This document shows positions 33,895 through 42,140 of a stretch of DNA of 64,000 nt, in pieces. The translations under genes were made by a program, and so were the position numbers. The notes below the pieces were generated by a model. That model was not told where the DNA came from. It did not search any database and saw only the letters and a list, made by a program, of their open reading frames with translations. Position 1 is the stretch's first letter. Every line of letters starts with the position of its first letter. Origin of the DNA: an uncultured Lachnospiraceae bacterium (GTDB lineage: Bacteria; Bacillota; Clostridia; Lachnospirales; Lachnospiraceae); contig ONAD01000015.1 in NCBI GenBank assembly GCA_900315735.1, positions 1-64,000 of the forward strand, in the 5' to 3' direction.

Positions 33895-35224
33895 GAATCT
33901 GGAGCAGAAAATGGAAACAGAACCGGTGCATCGTGTTATTTTATCACTGGCAGTGCCTACAGTACTTAGTATGCTGGTAATTTCCGCTTACAGTATTGTA
34001 GATACCTTTTTTGTAACAAGACTTGGCAGCAGGGCAACCGGAGCGGTAGGAATTACATTTGCACTGGTCGCATGGATACAGGCAGTGGGTTATACCGTTG
34101 GCATGGGAGCCGGAAGCCTTGTTTCAAGGCTCCTTGGAAAGAAAGAAAAAGAGCAGGCAGAGCAGATTGCAAACGCGGCAATTATGTCAGGGCTGTTGCT
34201 TGGACTCATAAGTCTTGGCGCAGGCCTGATTTTTTTGACACCGTTGCTGAAGCTTTCCGGCGCAACAACAGAGCTGCTTCCAAATGCAAGAGAATATGCC
34301 ATCTTTGTGCTGCTGTCAGCACCCTTTACCATAGAGACACTGGTACTTGGTACGCTTCTTCGGGCACAGGGCAGGGCGAAAGCATCCATGGCAGGCATTG
34401 TAACCGGTGGAATCCTTGATATTATACTGACACCGTTATTTCTGTTTGCATTAAATCTTGGAGTAAAAGGAGCTGCATTAGCGGCACTTATTGGACAGGC
34501 AGTTGCAGCAATTATACTGGGATGCTGTTTCTGGCATGGCAGAATCAGACTGCGTGGAAAGAAATATTTTAATATAAAAGATTATGGAAGCATTATAAAA
34601 AACGGGCTGCCATCGCTTTGCCGGCAGGGGCTTGCCAGTGTGGCAGCAGTATTGCTGAACCGGCAGGCGGTAAGATATGGGGCGGATGCCGTTGCGGCAA
34701 TGTCAGTAACCGGCAGAATGTTTATGGTATTTTTCAGCCTCTTTATCGGCTATGGTCAGGGCTTTCAGCCGGTGGCAGGGTATCAGTTTGGAGCAAAAAA
34801 TGGAAAAAAGTTAAAACAGGCATTTGTTTTCACTTTGTGGAGCAGTACCATAGCAGCGGCAGGAATCGGCGTGGCAGGATTTCTTTTGGCACCGGTGATG
34901 ATGGAATTCTTTTTAAAAGAAGAAGCGGTAATCAGAATTGGCAGCTATGCATTTCGGAGTCAGTGTCTGGTACTTCCCTTGATTCCCATAGGAATATTAA
35001 GCAATATGCTGTTTCAGGGAATCGGACAGCAGGGAAAGGCAGCCTTTCTGTCGGCGTGCCGCCAGGGAATCGTTTTTCTTCCACTGATTTTATGGCTGCC
35101 GGAATGGATGGGAGTGACAGGGGTTGAGATTACACAGGCATTGTCGGACGGACTGACTGCAATCATCAGTATGCCTTTCGTGATTTCTTATTTCCGGAAA
35201 CATGGGGAAAGCATAAAAAAATAG
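33884..35224 (+). CDS. MATE-family efflux transporter (2)
   Basis: A 446-residue, 12-helix MATE protein beginning near MSNKNLEQKMETEPVHRVILSLAVPTVLSM. The N-terminal half has the DTFFVTRLG segment and the second half begins near residue 225. The ATG at 33884 has GAGG six bases upstream and overlaps the wHTH gene; an in-frame ATG at 33839 lies deeper inside that gene and lacks a ribosome site. Overlap with an orphan wHTH regulator suggests an inducible efflux unit. Confidence 0.88.
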   Translation: MSNKNLEQKMETEPVHRVILSLAVPTVLSMLVISAYSIVDTFFVTRLGSRATGAVGITFALVAWIQAVGYTVGMGAGSLVSRLLGKKEKEQAEQIANAAIMSGLLLGLISLGAGLIFLTPLLKLSGATTELLPNAREYAIFVLLSAPFTIETLVLGTLLRAQGRAKASMAGIVTGGILDIILTPLFLFALNLGVKGAALAALIGQAVAAIILGCCFWHGRIRLRGKKYFNIKDYGSIIKNGLPSLCRQGLASVAAVLLNRQAVRYGADAVAAMSVTGRMFMVFFSLFIGYGQGFQPVAGYQFGAKNGKKLKQAFVFTLWSSTIAAAGIGVAGFLLAPVMMEFFLKEEAVIRIGSYAFRSQCLVLPLIPIGILSNMLFQGIGQQGKAAFLSACRQGIVFLPLILWLPEWMGVTGVEITQALSDGLTAIISMPFVISYFRKHGESIKK

Positions 35225-35273
35225 ACCAGTGACGGAAAGCGGCGGCTGTGAAGCGCCGTTTGGTCAACTGGTC
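35215..35273 (-). terminator. Intrinsic terminator of the minus-strand 44-aa gene
   Basis: On the minus strand, GACCAGT pairs with ACTGGTC (35267-35273 and 35224-35230) with a GC-rich inner stem, followed by TATTTTTTT (35223-35215). It abuts the stop codon of the convergent MATE gene. Confidence 0.7.
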
Positions 35274-35407
35274 TACTGAACCATTTCTACCAGATAAGCT
35301 AACATGGTAACAGGTTCTTTCTTCTGTGCTTTCATCTCTCTTACATAAGCCTCGTATTTTGCTACGAACTTGGAAAGACCGAGCACTGCATCCTGCTCTA
35401 AGAACAT
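35273..35407 (-). CDS. 44-aa protein behind a consensus promoter
   Basis: A small gene with all signals in place. ATG at 35407 follows AAGGAGGG. The 44-residue product begins M-F-L-E-Q-D-A-V-L-G and has the segment KFVAKYEAYVREMKAQKKE; it reads as one or two amphipathic helices with a basic middle. There is no signal peptide, membrane segment or known motif. A terminator follows the stop codon. A perfect hairpin GAACAAA/TTTGTTC (35438-35444, 35449-35455) lies at the transcription start. Expression is predicted to be strong; function is unknown. Confidence 0.7.
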   Translation of the reverse strand: MFLEQDAVLGLSKFVAKYEAYVREMKAQKKEPVTMLAYLVEMVQ

Positions 35408-35462
35408 ACAAATCCCTCCTTATGCAATTTATTATCTGAACAAATCCCTTTGTTCGTTTTGT

Positions 35463-35491
35463 ATTATATACTCACTCTTGGTAAATGTCAA
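35463..35491 (-). promoter_or_regulatory. Consensus sigma-A promoter on the minus strand
   Basis: TTGACA (35491-35486 on the minus strand) and TATAAT (35468-35463) are both exact consensus with a 17-bp spacer. This is the best promoter in the window. It drives the 44-residue protein gene. Confidence 0.85.
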
Positions 35492-35629
35492 CAAAAAAGA
35501 TATGAAAAAATTGTGTAAAATTACCATAAAAGAAAATTAAGTTTTTGTTAATAAAATGTAATAAAAATTTGGTGTATGATGGTAAGGAAAGAAATGACAG
35601 ACATAGCATACAGGAGCAGATGAAAATAA

Positions 35630-36418
35630 ATGAGTCAGACCGGAAGAGGAAAGAGAACAACAGGAAGAAGAAAATATACACATGAGAAACCACATACAGC
35701 AGCAGAATACCGGCGCAGAAGAAGACAGCAGCAGGTGCGGATTCAGAGAATGCTGCTGCTTCTTGGAATTATTCTTGCAGCAATTTTACTATTTGTATTA
35801 GGTGGAAAATTCATCCGCTGGATAAAGGCAGGACATTCGGCAGCGGCTGATACACCGGCAGCAGTTACCAAAGTAGTAGAGAATCCACCGGATTATGATG
35901 TACAGCTGCTTACAATAAATGATTATTCCAGACCGGGACTTGCCATTGATAAGGTAAATGGCATTGTGGTGCATTATACAGCCAATCCGGGAACCACGGC
36001 ACAGCAGAACCGGGATTATTTTGAAAGCTTAAAGGACAGCCATGAAACCCATGCCAGCAGTCATTTTGTCATCGGATTGGATGGTGAACTGATTCAGTGC
36101 ATTCCATGCAAGGAGATTGCTTATGCCTCCAATGACCGGAACAATGATACCATTTCCATTGAATGCTGTATCCCGGATGATACGGGAAGATTCAATGATG
36201 CCACGTATCAGACCTTAGTGCATCTGGTGGCATGGCTTTGCGGCAGATATGATTTAACCATGGATGATGTTATCCGGCACTATGATGTCACCGGAAAAAA
36301 TTGCCCGAAATATTATGTGGAGCATGAGGATGCCTGGAAGCAGTTTAAGGTGGATGTGGCAGATTATATAGAAAAGAACGGAGTTGACCCGGAAAATCTA
36401 AAAAATGACAAGGAGTAA
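35630..36418 (+). CDS. N-acetylmuramoyl-L-alanine amidase with N-terminal membrane anchor
   Basis: A 262-residue protein. A basic N-terminal tail precedes one membrane helix (about 42-62, LLLLGIILAAILLFVLGGKF). The amidase_2 (PGRP-like) zinc domain spans about 95-245. Zinc ligands are likely the His in IVVHYTAN and the His and Cys of HYDVTGKNCPKYY. The enzyme cleaves the amide bond between MurNAc and L-Ala at the outer membrane face. The start is the ATG at 35630, with AGGAG about 13 bases upstream. No neighbouring gene shares an operon clearly. Confidence 0.9.
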   Translation: MSQTGRGKRTTGRRKYTHEKPHTAAEYRRRRRQQQVRIQRMLLLLGIILAAILLFVLGGKFIRWIKAGHSAAADTPAAVTKVVENPPDYDVQLLTINDYSRPGLAIDKVNGIVVHYTANPGTTAQQNRDYFESLKDSHETHASSHFVIGLDGELIQCIPCKEIAYASNDRNNDTISIECCIPDDTGRFNDATYQTLVHLVAWLCGRYDLTMDDVIRHYDVTGKNCPKYYVEHEDAWKQFKVDVADYIEKNGVDPENLKNDKE

Positions 36419-36504
36419 GTATTGCCAAATCTTCTAATTTCAAGTAATATTAAATTATCGATAGTGGAGAGACGAAAAATCCACTGGTTGTAAGAAGGAA
36501 GAAC

Positions 36505-37983
36505 ATGTTAGAAGAAATTTGTAAGGCACTGTCCGAAGAGACGAATATACGTGAAAATCTGATAGAATTAAAGAAAAGCATAAAAAATCAGGATGCATTG
36601 AAGGAATGGAAAGAATACCATGCAAAGCATCCGGTTTTGTATGCTTTTTTGAGTTCTGAGGATGCTAAAATCCGGAAAAATGCAGCACTTATTTTAGGTG
36701 AGACGAATGAATCAGGGGCAGCAAAAGCCTTATTTGAGGCATATCAGAAGGAAGGTACACGCTTTGTTAAGAGTGCTTACCTTACTGCTATGAACGGACT
36801 TGATATAGAAGATTATCAGAACGCATTAGAGGAACGTTATCAGGAACTGTTAGCAGAAGTTCCGGCAGAAAATGAAAAGAAACACAGAACGGAAGAACTG
36901 CATGCTTTGGATAAATTGTTAGGTGGGCAGAACCAGAATAAAAAGCATCGTTTTACCGGATATGAAGAAGAGGTAGAAGTGCTTCTGACAACGAATCCTG
37001 CATATCGTGAGATTACAGCAGAACAGATAAAAAAAGACCGTCCGGTACTGGTTCCGGCAGGCGTAAAAGTAAAGACAACACATCTTCGGGATGTGATAAA
37101 GATTCGTACGTTCCGGGAAATGTTACTGATGCTTTCCGGGGGACACCGGATTGCGGCAGAACCGGAAGCGGTAGCAGAAGCCTTTGCAAAATCAAATCTC
37201 ATGGAACTATTAAACCGGCTGCATGAGGGCAATCCGCCATTTCGCTTTCGTATGGAAGTAAGGGGCATAGCACCGGAAGAGAAGGGAAGCTTTATCCGGA
37301 AGGCAGCAGCTGCATTAGAGGATTTAACCGGACATCAGTTATTAAATACGGTAGATGGTTATGAAATAGAACTGCGGCTTACGAAGAATGCAGATGGCAC
37401 ATTATATCCATCCTGCAAATTATTTACGATTCCAATGCGTAGATTTTCTTACCGGAAGGAATCAATTGCAGCATCCATTCATCCGGCAAATGCAGCATTA
37501 TTTATGAAGCTGGCAGAACATTATCTGAAAAAGGGCGCACAGGTATTGGACCCGTGCTGCGGCGTTGGTACCATGTTAATCGAACGGGATCTTCTGGTGC
37601 CGGCGGGAGATATGTATGGACTGGATATTTTCGGAGAGGCCGTTATAAAGGCAAGAGAGAATGCTAAAGCGGCAGGAAGACAGATTAATTATATCAATCG
37701 TGATTTTTTTGATTTTACACATAAATACCTGTTTGATGAAATCATAACGAATATGCCATTGCGTGGGAAGAAAACAAGGGAAGAACAGGATGCCTTTTAC
37801 AGTCAGTTCTTTGACTGTGCAGGGAAATTCCTGAAAAATGGCGGTCATATGATTTTATATTCCAATGAGGGCGGCTTTGTAAAGAAGCAGCTGCGGAGAC
37901 ATACGGAGTATCGGCTGATAGACGAGTTCTGTATACGGGAAAAAGAAGGTTTTTATTTATTTATAGTTGGTAAAAAGGGGTAA
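36505..37983 (+). CDS. THUMP-type RNA methyltransferase with HEAT-like N-terminus
   Basis: A 492-residue protein. The first 150 residues contain HEAT-like helical repeats (KIRKNAALILGETNESGAAKALFEAY). The middle looks like a THUMP-type RNA-binding region. The C-terminal class I methyltransferase (about 330-490) has HPANAALFMKLAEHY, SAM motif VLDPCCGVGTMLIE and the catalytic loop TNMPLRGK. That loop replaces the usual NPPY/DPPY of N2-guanine and N6-adenine enzymes. It is most similar in layout to the UPF0020/Trm14-like tRNA or rRNA methyltransferases. The target base is unknown. It runs straight into the GGDEF-EAL gene, five bases apart. Confidence 0.78.
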   Translation: MLEEICKALSEETNIRENLIELKKSIKNQDALKEWKEYHAKHPVLYAFLSSEDAKIRKNAALILGETNESGAAKALFEAYQKEGTRFVKSAYLTAMNGLDIEDYQNALEERYQELLAEVPAENEKKHRTEELHALDKLLGGQNQNKKHRFTGYEEEVEVLLTTNPAYREITAEQIKKDRPVLVPAGVKVKTTHLRDVIKIRTFREMLLMLSGGHRIAAEPEAVAEAFAKSNLMELLNRLHEGNPPFRFRMEVRGIAPEEKGSFIRKAAAALEDLTGHQLLNTVDGYEIELRLTKNADGTLYPSCKLFTIPMRRFSYRKESIAASIHPANAALFMKLAEHYLKKGAQVLDPCCGVGTMLIERDLLVPAGDMYGLDIFGEAVIKARENAKAAGRQINYINRDFFDFTHKYLFDEIITNMPLRGKKTREEQDAFYSQFFDCAGKFLKNGGHMILYSNEGGFVKKQLRRHTEYRLIDEFCIREKEGFYLFIVGKKG

Positions 37984-37987
37984 CAGA

Positions 37988-40648
37988 ATGAAGCAGAAGT
38001 TGGACATGCAGGGGAGTAATGAGTTAATGTTTGGAGCAGAATTACTCGACGGAAGAGTGCTTCAGGGATTACAGGACCGTTTCTGTGCCTGTAATAATTT
38101 ATATTGTGTATGCTTAAGCCAGACACAGGGGGTTGTGACCAAGGCATATGGTTCCAAGGAAGAACTGAATTATATACATGAAAAAGTTGGTATGGCGCGC
38201 CATGTTGTGCTGCTGAACAGACTGATTACCTCTGAAATGGAAGATGTAGTGGAAGAACCATTGGAAGAGGATTATTTAAAAATGAGTGGTGTCGCAATTC
38301 GTGTAGGTGGGAAAATTGCGGCAATCTGGATTGTTATCGGAGTACTTTCCGATGTGGAGAAACCGGACAATGTGATTCCGGAAAATATCCAGCAGACAAC
38401 TACCAAGCAGTATTACAATTCACTTGATTTTTTAACTTATATATCCAAACAGTATTTTGCAACAAAGTTAGACGAGCTTCTGGCACAGGAAGCATTTGCA
38501 AAAAACAGGGAAAGTCAGGAGCAGATTAAGACAGAATTACAGCGTACGGAAGTCATGACTTCTATTGTAAAAATGCTGGAGAGTGAAAATGGATTTTCCA
38601 AGATTGCAGATGAAATTTTGACCGATGTCTGTGATTATCTGAAAATCAGTAATGCGGCATTGCTTCGCATTAACCGGGACGGCGAGACTGCGGACATGAT
38701 AAGCGAGTGCTGTCTGGAAGAAGAGGATGCACTGATTGCAAAATGCCAGGGCATTTCCACATCAGAATTTCCTTTTACCAATGGCAAGCCTTATATGATT
38801 TCGGCAGATTCTTTACTGCCACCGGCATTTGCACAATTTTTTGAAAAATGGAAAATTCAGGCGGCAATCAGTCTTCCGGTGGAGATTAACGGGGAAGCAG
38901 CGATGTATTTATGCTTCTTTGAACTGCGCAAGCGCCGTATCTGGGATGTTTCCGATATTAAATTTTTAAATGAAGTAAAACAGATTATACAGAGTATTTT
39001 AATTAAGCGGATTACCAAGAATTCTCTGGCAAGCTCATATGCATCACTGGAGGCAATCCTTGAAAATGTAGGCTGTGGAATCTGTGTAAGAGATATGCTT
39101 TCAGAAAAGATTCTCTATACGAACCAGCAGTTCCATAAATTATTTGCGGATGACCAGTTTGAAAAGCAGCAGGATGAGATTTTCCGTTCCGGCAATAAGC
39201 GTTATGGAGCCGGTAATTTTGTGGAATATTATTCCAAGGAGGATAACCGCTATTTTGACATTTATCATACCCAGATTAGCTGGGTGGATGGCAGAACGGT
39301 TATGCTGCTGACGGTTTATGATGTGACAGATAAGAAGCTTTATCAGCAGAAAATTGAACGTCAGGCAAATAATGATTTCCTGACCGGACTTTATAACAGA
39401 ATGCGCTGTGAGCATGATGTGGAAATCTATATTCAAAGAGCCAGAGAACAGGGCGGCAAAGGAGCACTCTGCTATATCGATCTGGATGATTTTAAGCATA
39501 TTAATGATGGTCTGGGACATCAGTATGGAGATATTCTGCTGCAGACGATTTCAAGAAGCCTGCAGGGAGTGACGGGACTGGAATCTACCTGTTATCGTAT
39601 GGGTGGTGATGAGTTTATCATTATTATCAATCAGGAAGAATACCACCGCCTGGATGAGATTTTAACCGAGATTAAGAACATTTTCTCCAAGCCATGGTTC
39701 TTAAAAGGCGGAGACTATTACTGTACCATGAGTATGGGTGTGGTATGTTTTCCGGATGACGGAGACAATGTGCAGGAATTGATTAAAAAAGCAGATATTG
39801 CTTTATATGAAGCTAAAAAGAGCGGCAAAAACCGTATAGAATTCTACGATGAAAATGTAGAAGCAACCTCCTTTAAGCGGCTTGACTTAGAGAAGAATAT
39901 GCGTTATGCTACTACGAATTCCTGTCAGGAATTTGAAGTATATTATCAGCCGATTGTGGATATTTCCAAGCCGGGTGATCCGTGCAGTGGAGCAGAGGCA
40001 CTCATCCGCTGGAATTCCGAGGCGATGGGAATGATTTCTCCGTCTGAATTTATTCCACTGGCAGAGTATTTAGGACTGATTAATCCAATTGGAAGCTATG
40101 TATTAAAAGAAGCCTGCCGCCGTTGTAAATACTGGAATGATATGGGACATCCGGAGTATCATGTTAATGTCAATCTTTCTGTAGTACAGCTTTTGCAGAA
40201 TGATATGAAGGAAAAAGTCAGGGAAGTGTTAGAAGAGACGAAGATGGATCCGGCAAACCTTACTCTTGAGGTAACAGAGAGTCTTGCAATCAACGATATG
40301 AAACGTATGAAGAAGATTCTTGCGGATATCAAGAGCCTTGGCGTAAAGGTTGCACTGGATGATTTTGGAACCGGTTACTCTTCCTTAAATCATATCCGTG
40401 AACTGCCGATTGATATCATCAAGATAGACCGCTGCTTTATCATTGATATTGGAAAAGATGAGTATGCCGAAGCTTTCGTAAAGATGGTATCTGAACTGGC
40501 AGAAACCATCGGAGTACGAATCTGCGTAGAAGGAGTAGAAGAAATCGACCAGGTGGAAAAGCTCCGCAATATGAAAGTACAGTACATTCAGGGCTATTAT
40601 TATGGCAAGCCAATGCGTGCTGATGACTTTGAAAAGAAATATTTATAG
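37988..40648 (+). CDS. GGDEF-EAL cyclic-di-GMP protein with sensory domains
   Basis: An 886-residue multidomain protein. It has an N-terminal sensor region, a GAF-like domain (about 195-345), a PAS-like domain (about 350-455), GGDEF (about 470-620) and EAL (about 640-886). The cyclase motif GGDEF is intact (YRMGGDEFIII). No RxxD inhibitory site lies at the usual place before it. The phosphodiesterase residues all appear intact: EALIRW, NVNLS, EVTES, DDFGTGYSSL, KIDR and EGVEE. So both making and breaking of c-di-GMP are possible; one domain may only regulate the other. The ATG at 37988 has AAAGGGG upstream. There are no membrane segments. Confidence 0.9.
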   Translation: MKQKLDMQGSNELMFGAELLDGRVLQGLQDRFCACNNLYCVCLSQTQGVVTKAYGSKEELNYIHEKVGMARHVVLLNRLITSEMEDVVEEPLEEDYLKMSGVAIRVGGKIAAIWIVIGVLSDVEKPDNVIPENIQQTTTKQYYNSLDFLTYISKQYFATKLDELLAQEAFAKNRESQEQIKTELQRTEVMTSIVKMLESENGFSKIADEILTDVCDYLKISNAALLRINRDGETADMISECCLEEEDALIAKCQGISTSEFPFTNGKPYMISADSLLPPAFAQFFEKWKIQAAISLPVEINGEAAMYLCFFELRKRRIWDVSDIKFLNEVKQIIQSILIKRITKNSLASSYASLEAILENVGCGICVRDMLSEKILYTNQQFHKLFADDQFEKQQDEIFRSGNKRYGAGNFVEYYSKEDNRYFDIYHTQISWVDGRTVMLLTVYDVTDKKLYQQKIERQANNDFLTGLYNRMRCEHDVEIYIQRAREQGGKGALCYIDLDDFKHINDGLGHQYGDILLQTISRSLQGVTGLESTCYRMGGDEFIIIINQEEYHRLDEILTEIKNIFSKPWFLKGGDYYCTMSMGVVCFPDDGDNVQELIKKADIALYEAKKSGKNRIEFYDENVEATSFKRLDLEKNMRYATTNSCQEFEVYYQPIVDISKPGDPCSGAEALIRWNSEAMGMISPSEFIPLAEYLGLINPIGSYVLKEACRRCKYWNDMGHPEYHVNVNLSVVQLLQNDMKEKVREVLEETKMDPANLTLEVTESLAINDMKRMKKILADIKSLGVKVALDDFGTGYSSLNHIRELPIDIIKIDRCFIIDIGKDEYAEAFVKMVSELAETIGVRICVEGVEEIDQVEKLRNMKVQYIQGYYYGKPMRADDFEKKYL

Positions 40649-40655
40649 ATATAAG

Positions 40656-40694
40656 AAATGGGTAAAAGGCGGTTTAAGCTTTTTACCCATTTTA
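40656..40694. terminator. Bidirectional intrinsic terminator
   Basis: Perfect 12-bp stem AAATGGGTAAAA/TTTTACCCATTT (40656-40667 and 40681-40692). It serves the GGDEF-EAL gene and, from the other side, exonuclease III. Confidence 0.8.
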
Positions 40695-40743
40695 TATGCT
40701 TATTCTTTTAATTTCTTGTCTCTTTTAAAATCCGCTTATAGGT

Positions 40744-41499
40744 TTAACAATCTATCTCCAGTTCCACCGGACAATGGTCGGAACCGAGGACTTCCGTGTG
40801 AATGGCAGCTCCTTTTAACTGCTCCTTTAAGGACTGGGAAACCAGAAAATAGTCAATACGCCATCCGGCATTCTTTTCTCTTGCGTGGAAGCGATAGGAC
40901 CACCAGGAGTAGATGCCTTCCTGTTCCGGGTAGAAATAGCGGAAAGTATCGATAAAACCATTTTCCAATAGAACAGAGAATTTTTCACGTTCTTCATCTG
41001 TAAAACCTGCGTTTTTGCGATTGTTTTTCGGATTCTTTAAATCAATTTCTTTGTGGGCAACATTCAGGTCACCACAGAAGATAACCGGTTTCTTTTCTTC
41101 TAATCCTTTTAAATACTGTAAAAAAACATCTTCCCATTCCATACGGTAGGAAAGTCTTGCCAGTTCATTCTGGGAGTTTGGTGTATAGCAGGTAATGAGA
41201 TAGTAGTTTTCATATTCTAATGTGATAACACGTCCTTCTTCATCATGCTCCGGGATGCCAATGCCATAGCTTACGGAAAGAGGTTCCTTTTTGGTAAAAA
41301 TGGCAGTGCCGGAATAGCCTTTTTTCTTCGCATAATTCCAGTACTGGTAATAGCCCGGAAGGGAAAGGTCAATCTGTCCTTCCTGCAGTTTTGTCTCCTG
41401 AATACAGAAAGCATCTGCATCAATTTCGTGAAAGAAATCTAAAAAGCCCTTATTGACACAGGCACGTAAGCCATTTACATTCCAAGAAATAAATTTCAT
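40744..41499 (-). CDS. xth: Exodeoxyribonuclease III
   Basis: A 251-residue AP endonuclease/3'-exonuclease for base-excision repair. Family motifs: [14 protein letters not shown] (start), [12 protein letters not shown] (metal-binding Glu), [14 protein letters not shown] (catalytic Asp and Asn) and the C-terminal RIDYFLVS and GSDHCPV (catalytic His). It is of normal length for ExoA/XthA. AAAGGAG lies upstream of the ATG. It stands alone, convergent with the GGDEF-EAL gene. Confidence 0.95.
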   Translation of the reverse strand: MKFISWNVNGLRACVNKGFLDFFHEIDADAFCIQETKLQEGQIDLSLPGYYQYWNYAKKKGYSGTAIFTKKEPLSVSYGIGIPEHDEEGRVITLEYENYYLITCYTPNSQNELARLSYRMEWEDVFLQYLKGLEEKKPVIFCGDLNVAHKEIDLKNPKNNRKNAGFTDEEREKFSVLLENGFIDTFRYFYPEQEGIYSWWSYRFHAREKNAGWRIDYFLVSQSLKEQLKGAAIHTEVLGSDHCPVELEIDC

Positions 41500-41520
41500 A
41501 GTGAGTCTCCTTTTATTGAT

Positions 41521-42033
41521 ACATATCAGTGGTTGCGAAAAAGTGGTGTTTATTTGACAAAGGTCTGTATTCGAAGTACAGGTGGCTTATGTGATGTGAA
41601 ATACCAGCAATTCTTAGCTGCCTATTTTTCTTGATGGTAAACTGTCTTTCCGTTGCTTTGACCGGATGCCGTCACTGTCCGCCGGGTGCGGATGCCACAT
41701 AATAACTGCAAGGGGCACTAAGAATTTCGAGACATATTTTATCAGGTCCGGCAACCGGCACAAATTCACATCCATGTTCAGATGTGCCTCGCTGGCACTT
41801 CCCTGTGCCAGCGTTGCCGGGTGCCGGACGAAATTCCAAGTGCCCCTAACAGTCATTAAAAAGCATCCGCACTTCGGCGAACAGTACCGGCATCTTGTCA
41901 AACATTGGAAAGACTGCTTTCTATCACAAAAAGAAAAATAGGCAGCTTAGAACTGCGGTATTTCATATCAAAGCCAACGTACTTCGAATACAGCCTTTTG
42001 AAATAATAATTCATTTTTCACAATCACATATTT
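41521..42033 (-). repeat. Structured repeat, copy C (minus orientation)
   Basis: Same core as copy A, inverted: closing stem 41711-41729 with 41829-41847, covarying hairpin GCTGGCAC/GTGCCAGC, and the conserved GAACATGGATGTGA stem-loop. The arms are complementary for about 190 bp per side, from near 41521 (ACATATCAGTGGTTGCG) to near 42033. They include the private palindromic block CTGTATTCGAAGTAC in both arms. The block TCTTTCCAATGTTTGACAAG is shared with copy A, and its ATGTTTGACAAGAT part with copy E. It fills the gap between exonuclease III and the PPK2 gene. Confidence 0.75.
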
Positions 42034-42140
42034 GTTTCATTATACCCATTAGACTGGATATTCTTCAAGAAAAATATTATACTATTTCTATATATAAAAA
42101 TGCAACGTATTGTGGGGTTATAAGCGAAGGAGGACATGCG

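Noticed and set aside
35166-35411. An 81-codon minus-strand frame over the 44-residue gene
   Set aside because: It uses another reading frame, starts outside the ribosome-site spacing and runs through the terminator into the MATE gene.
41895-42140. An extended N-terminus for the PPK2 protein
   Set aside because: The extra codons run through the arm of repeat C. A proper AAGGAGG and ATG occur at 42141, where the PPK2 domain begins.
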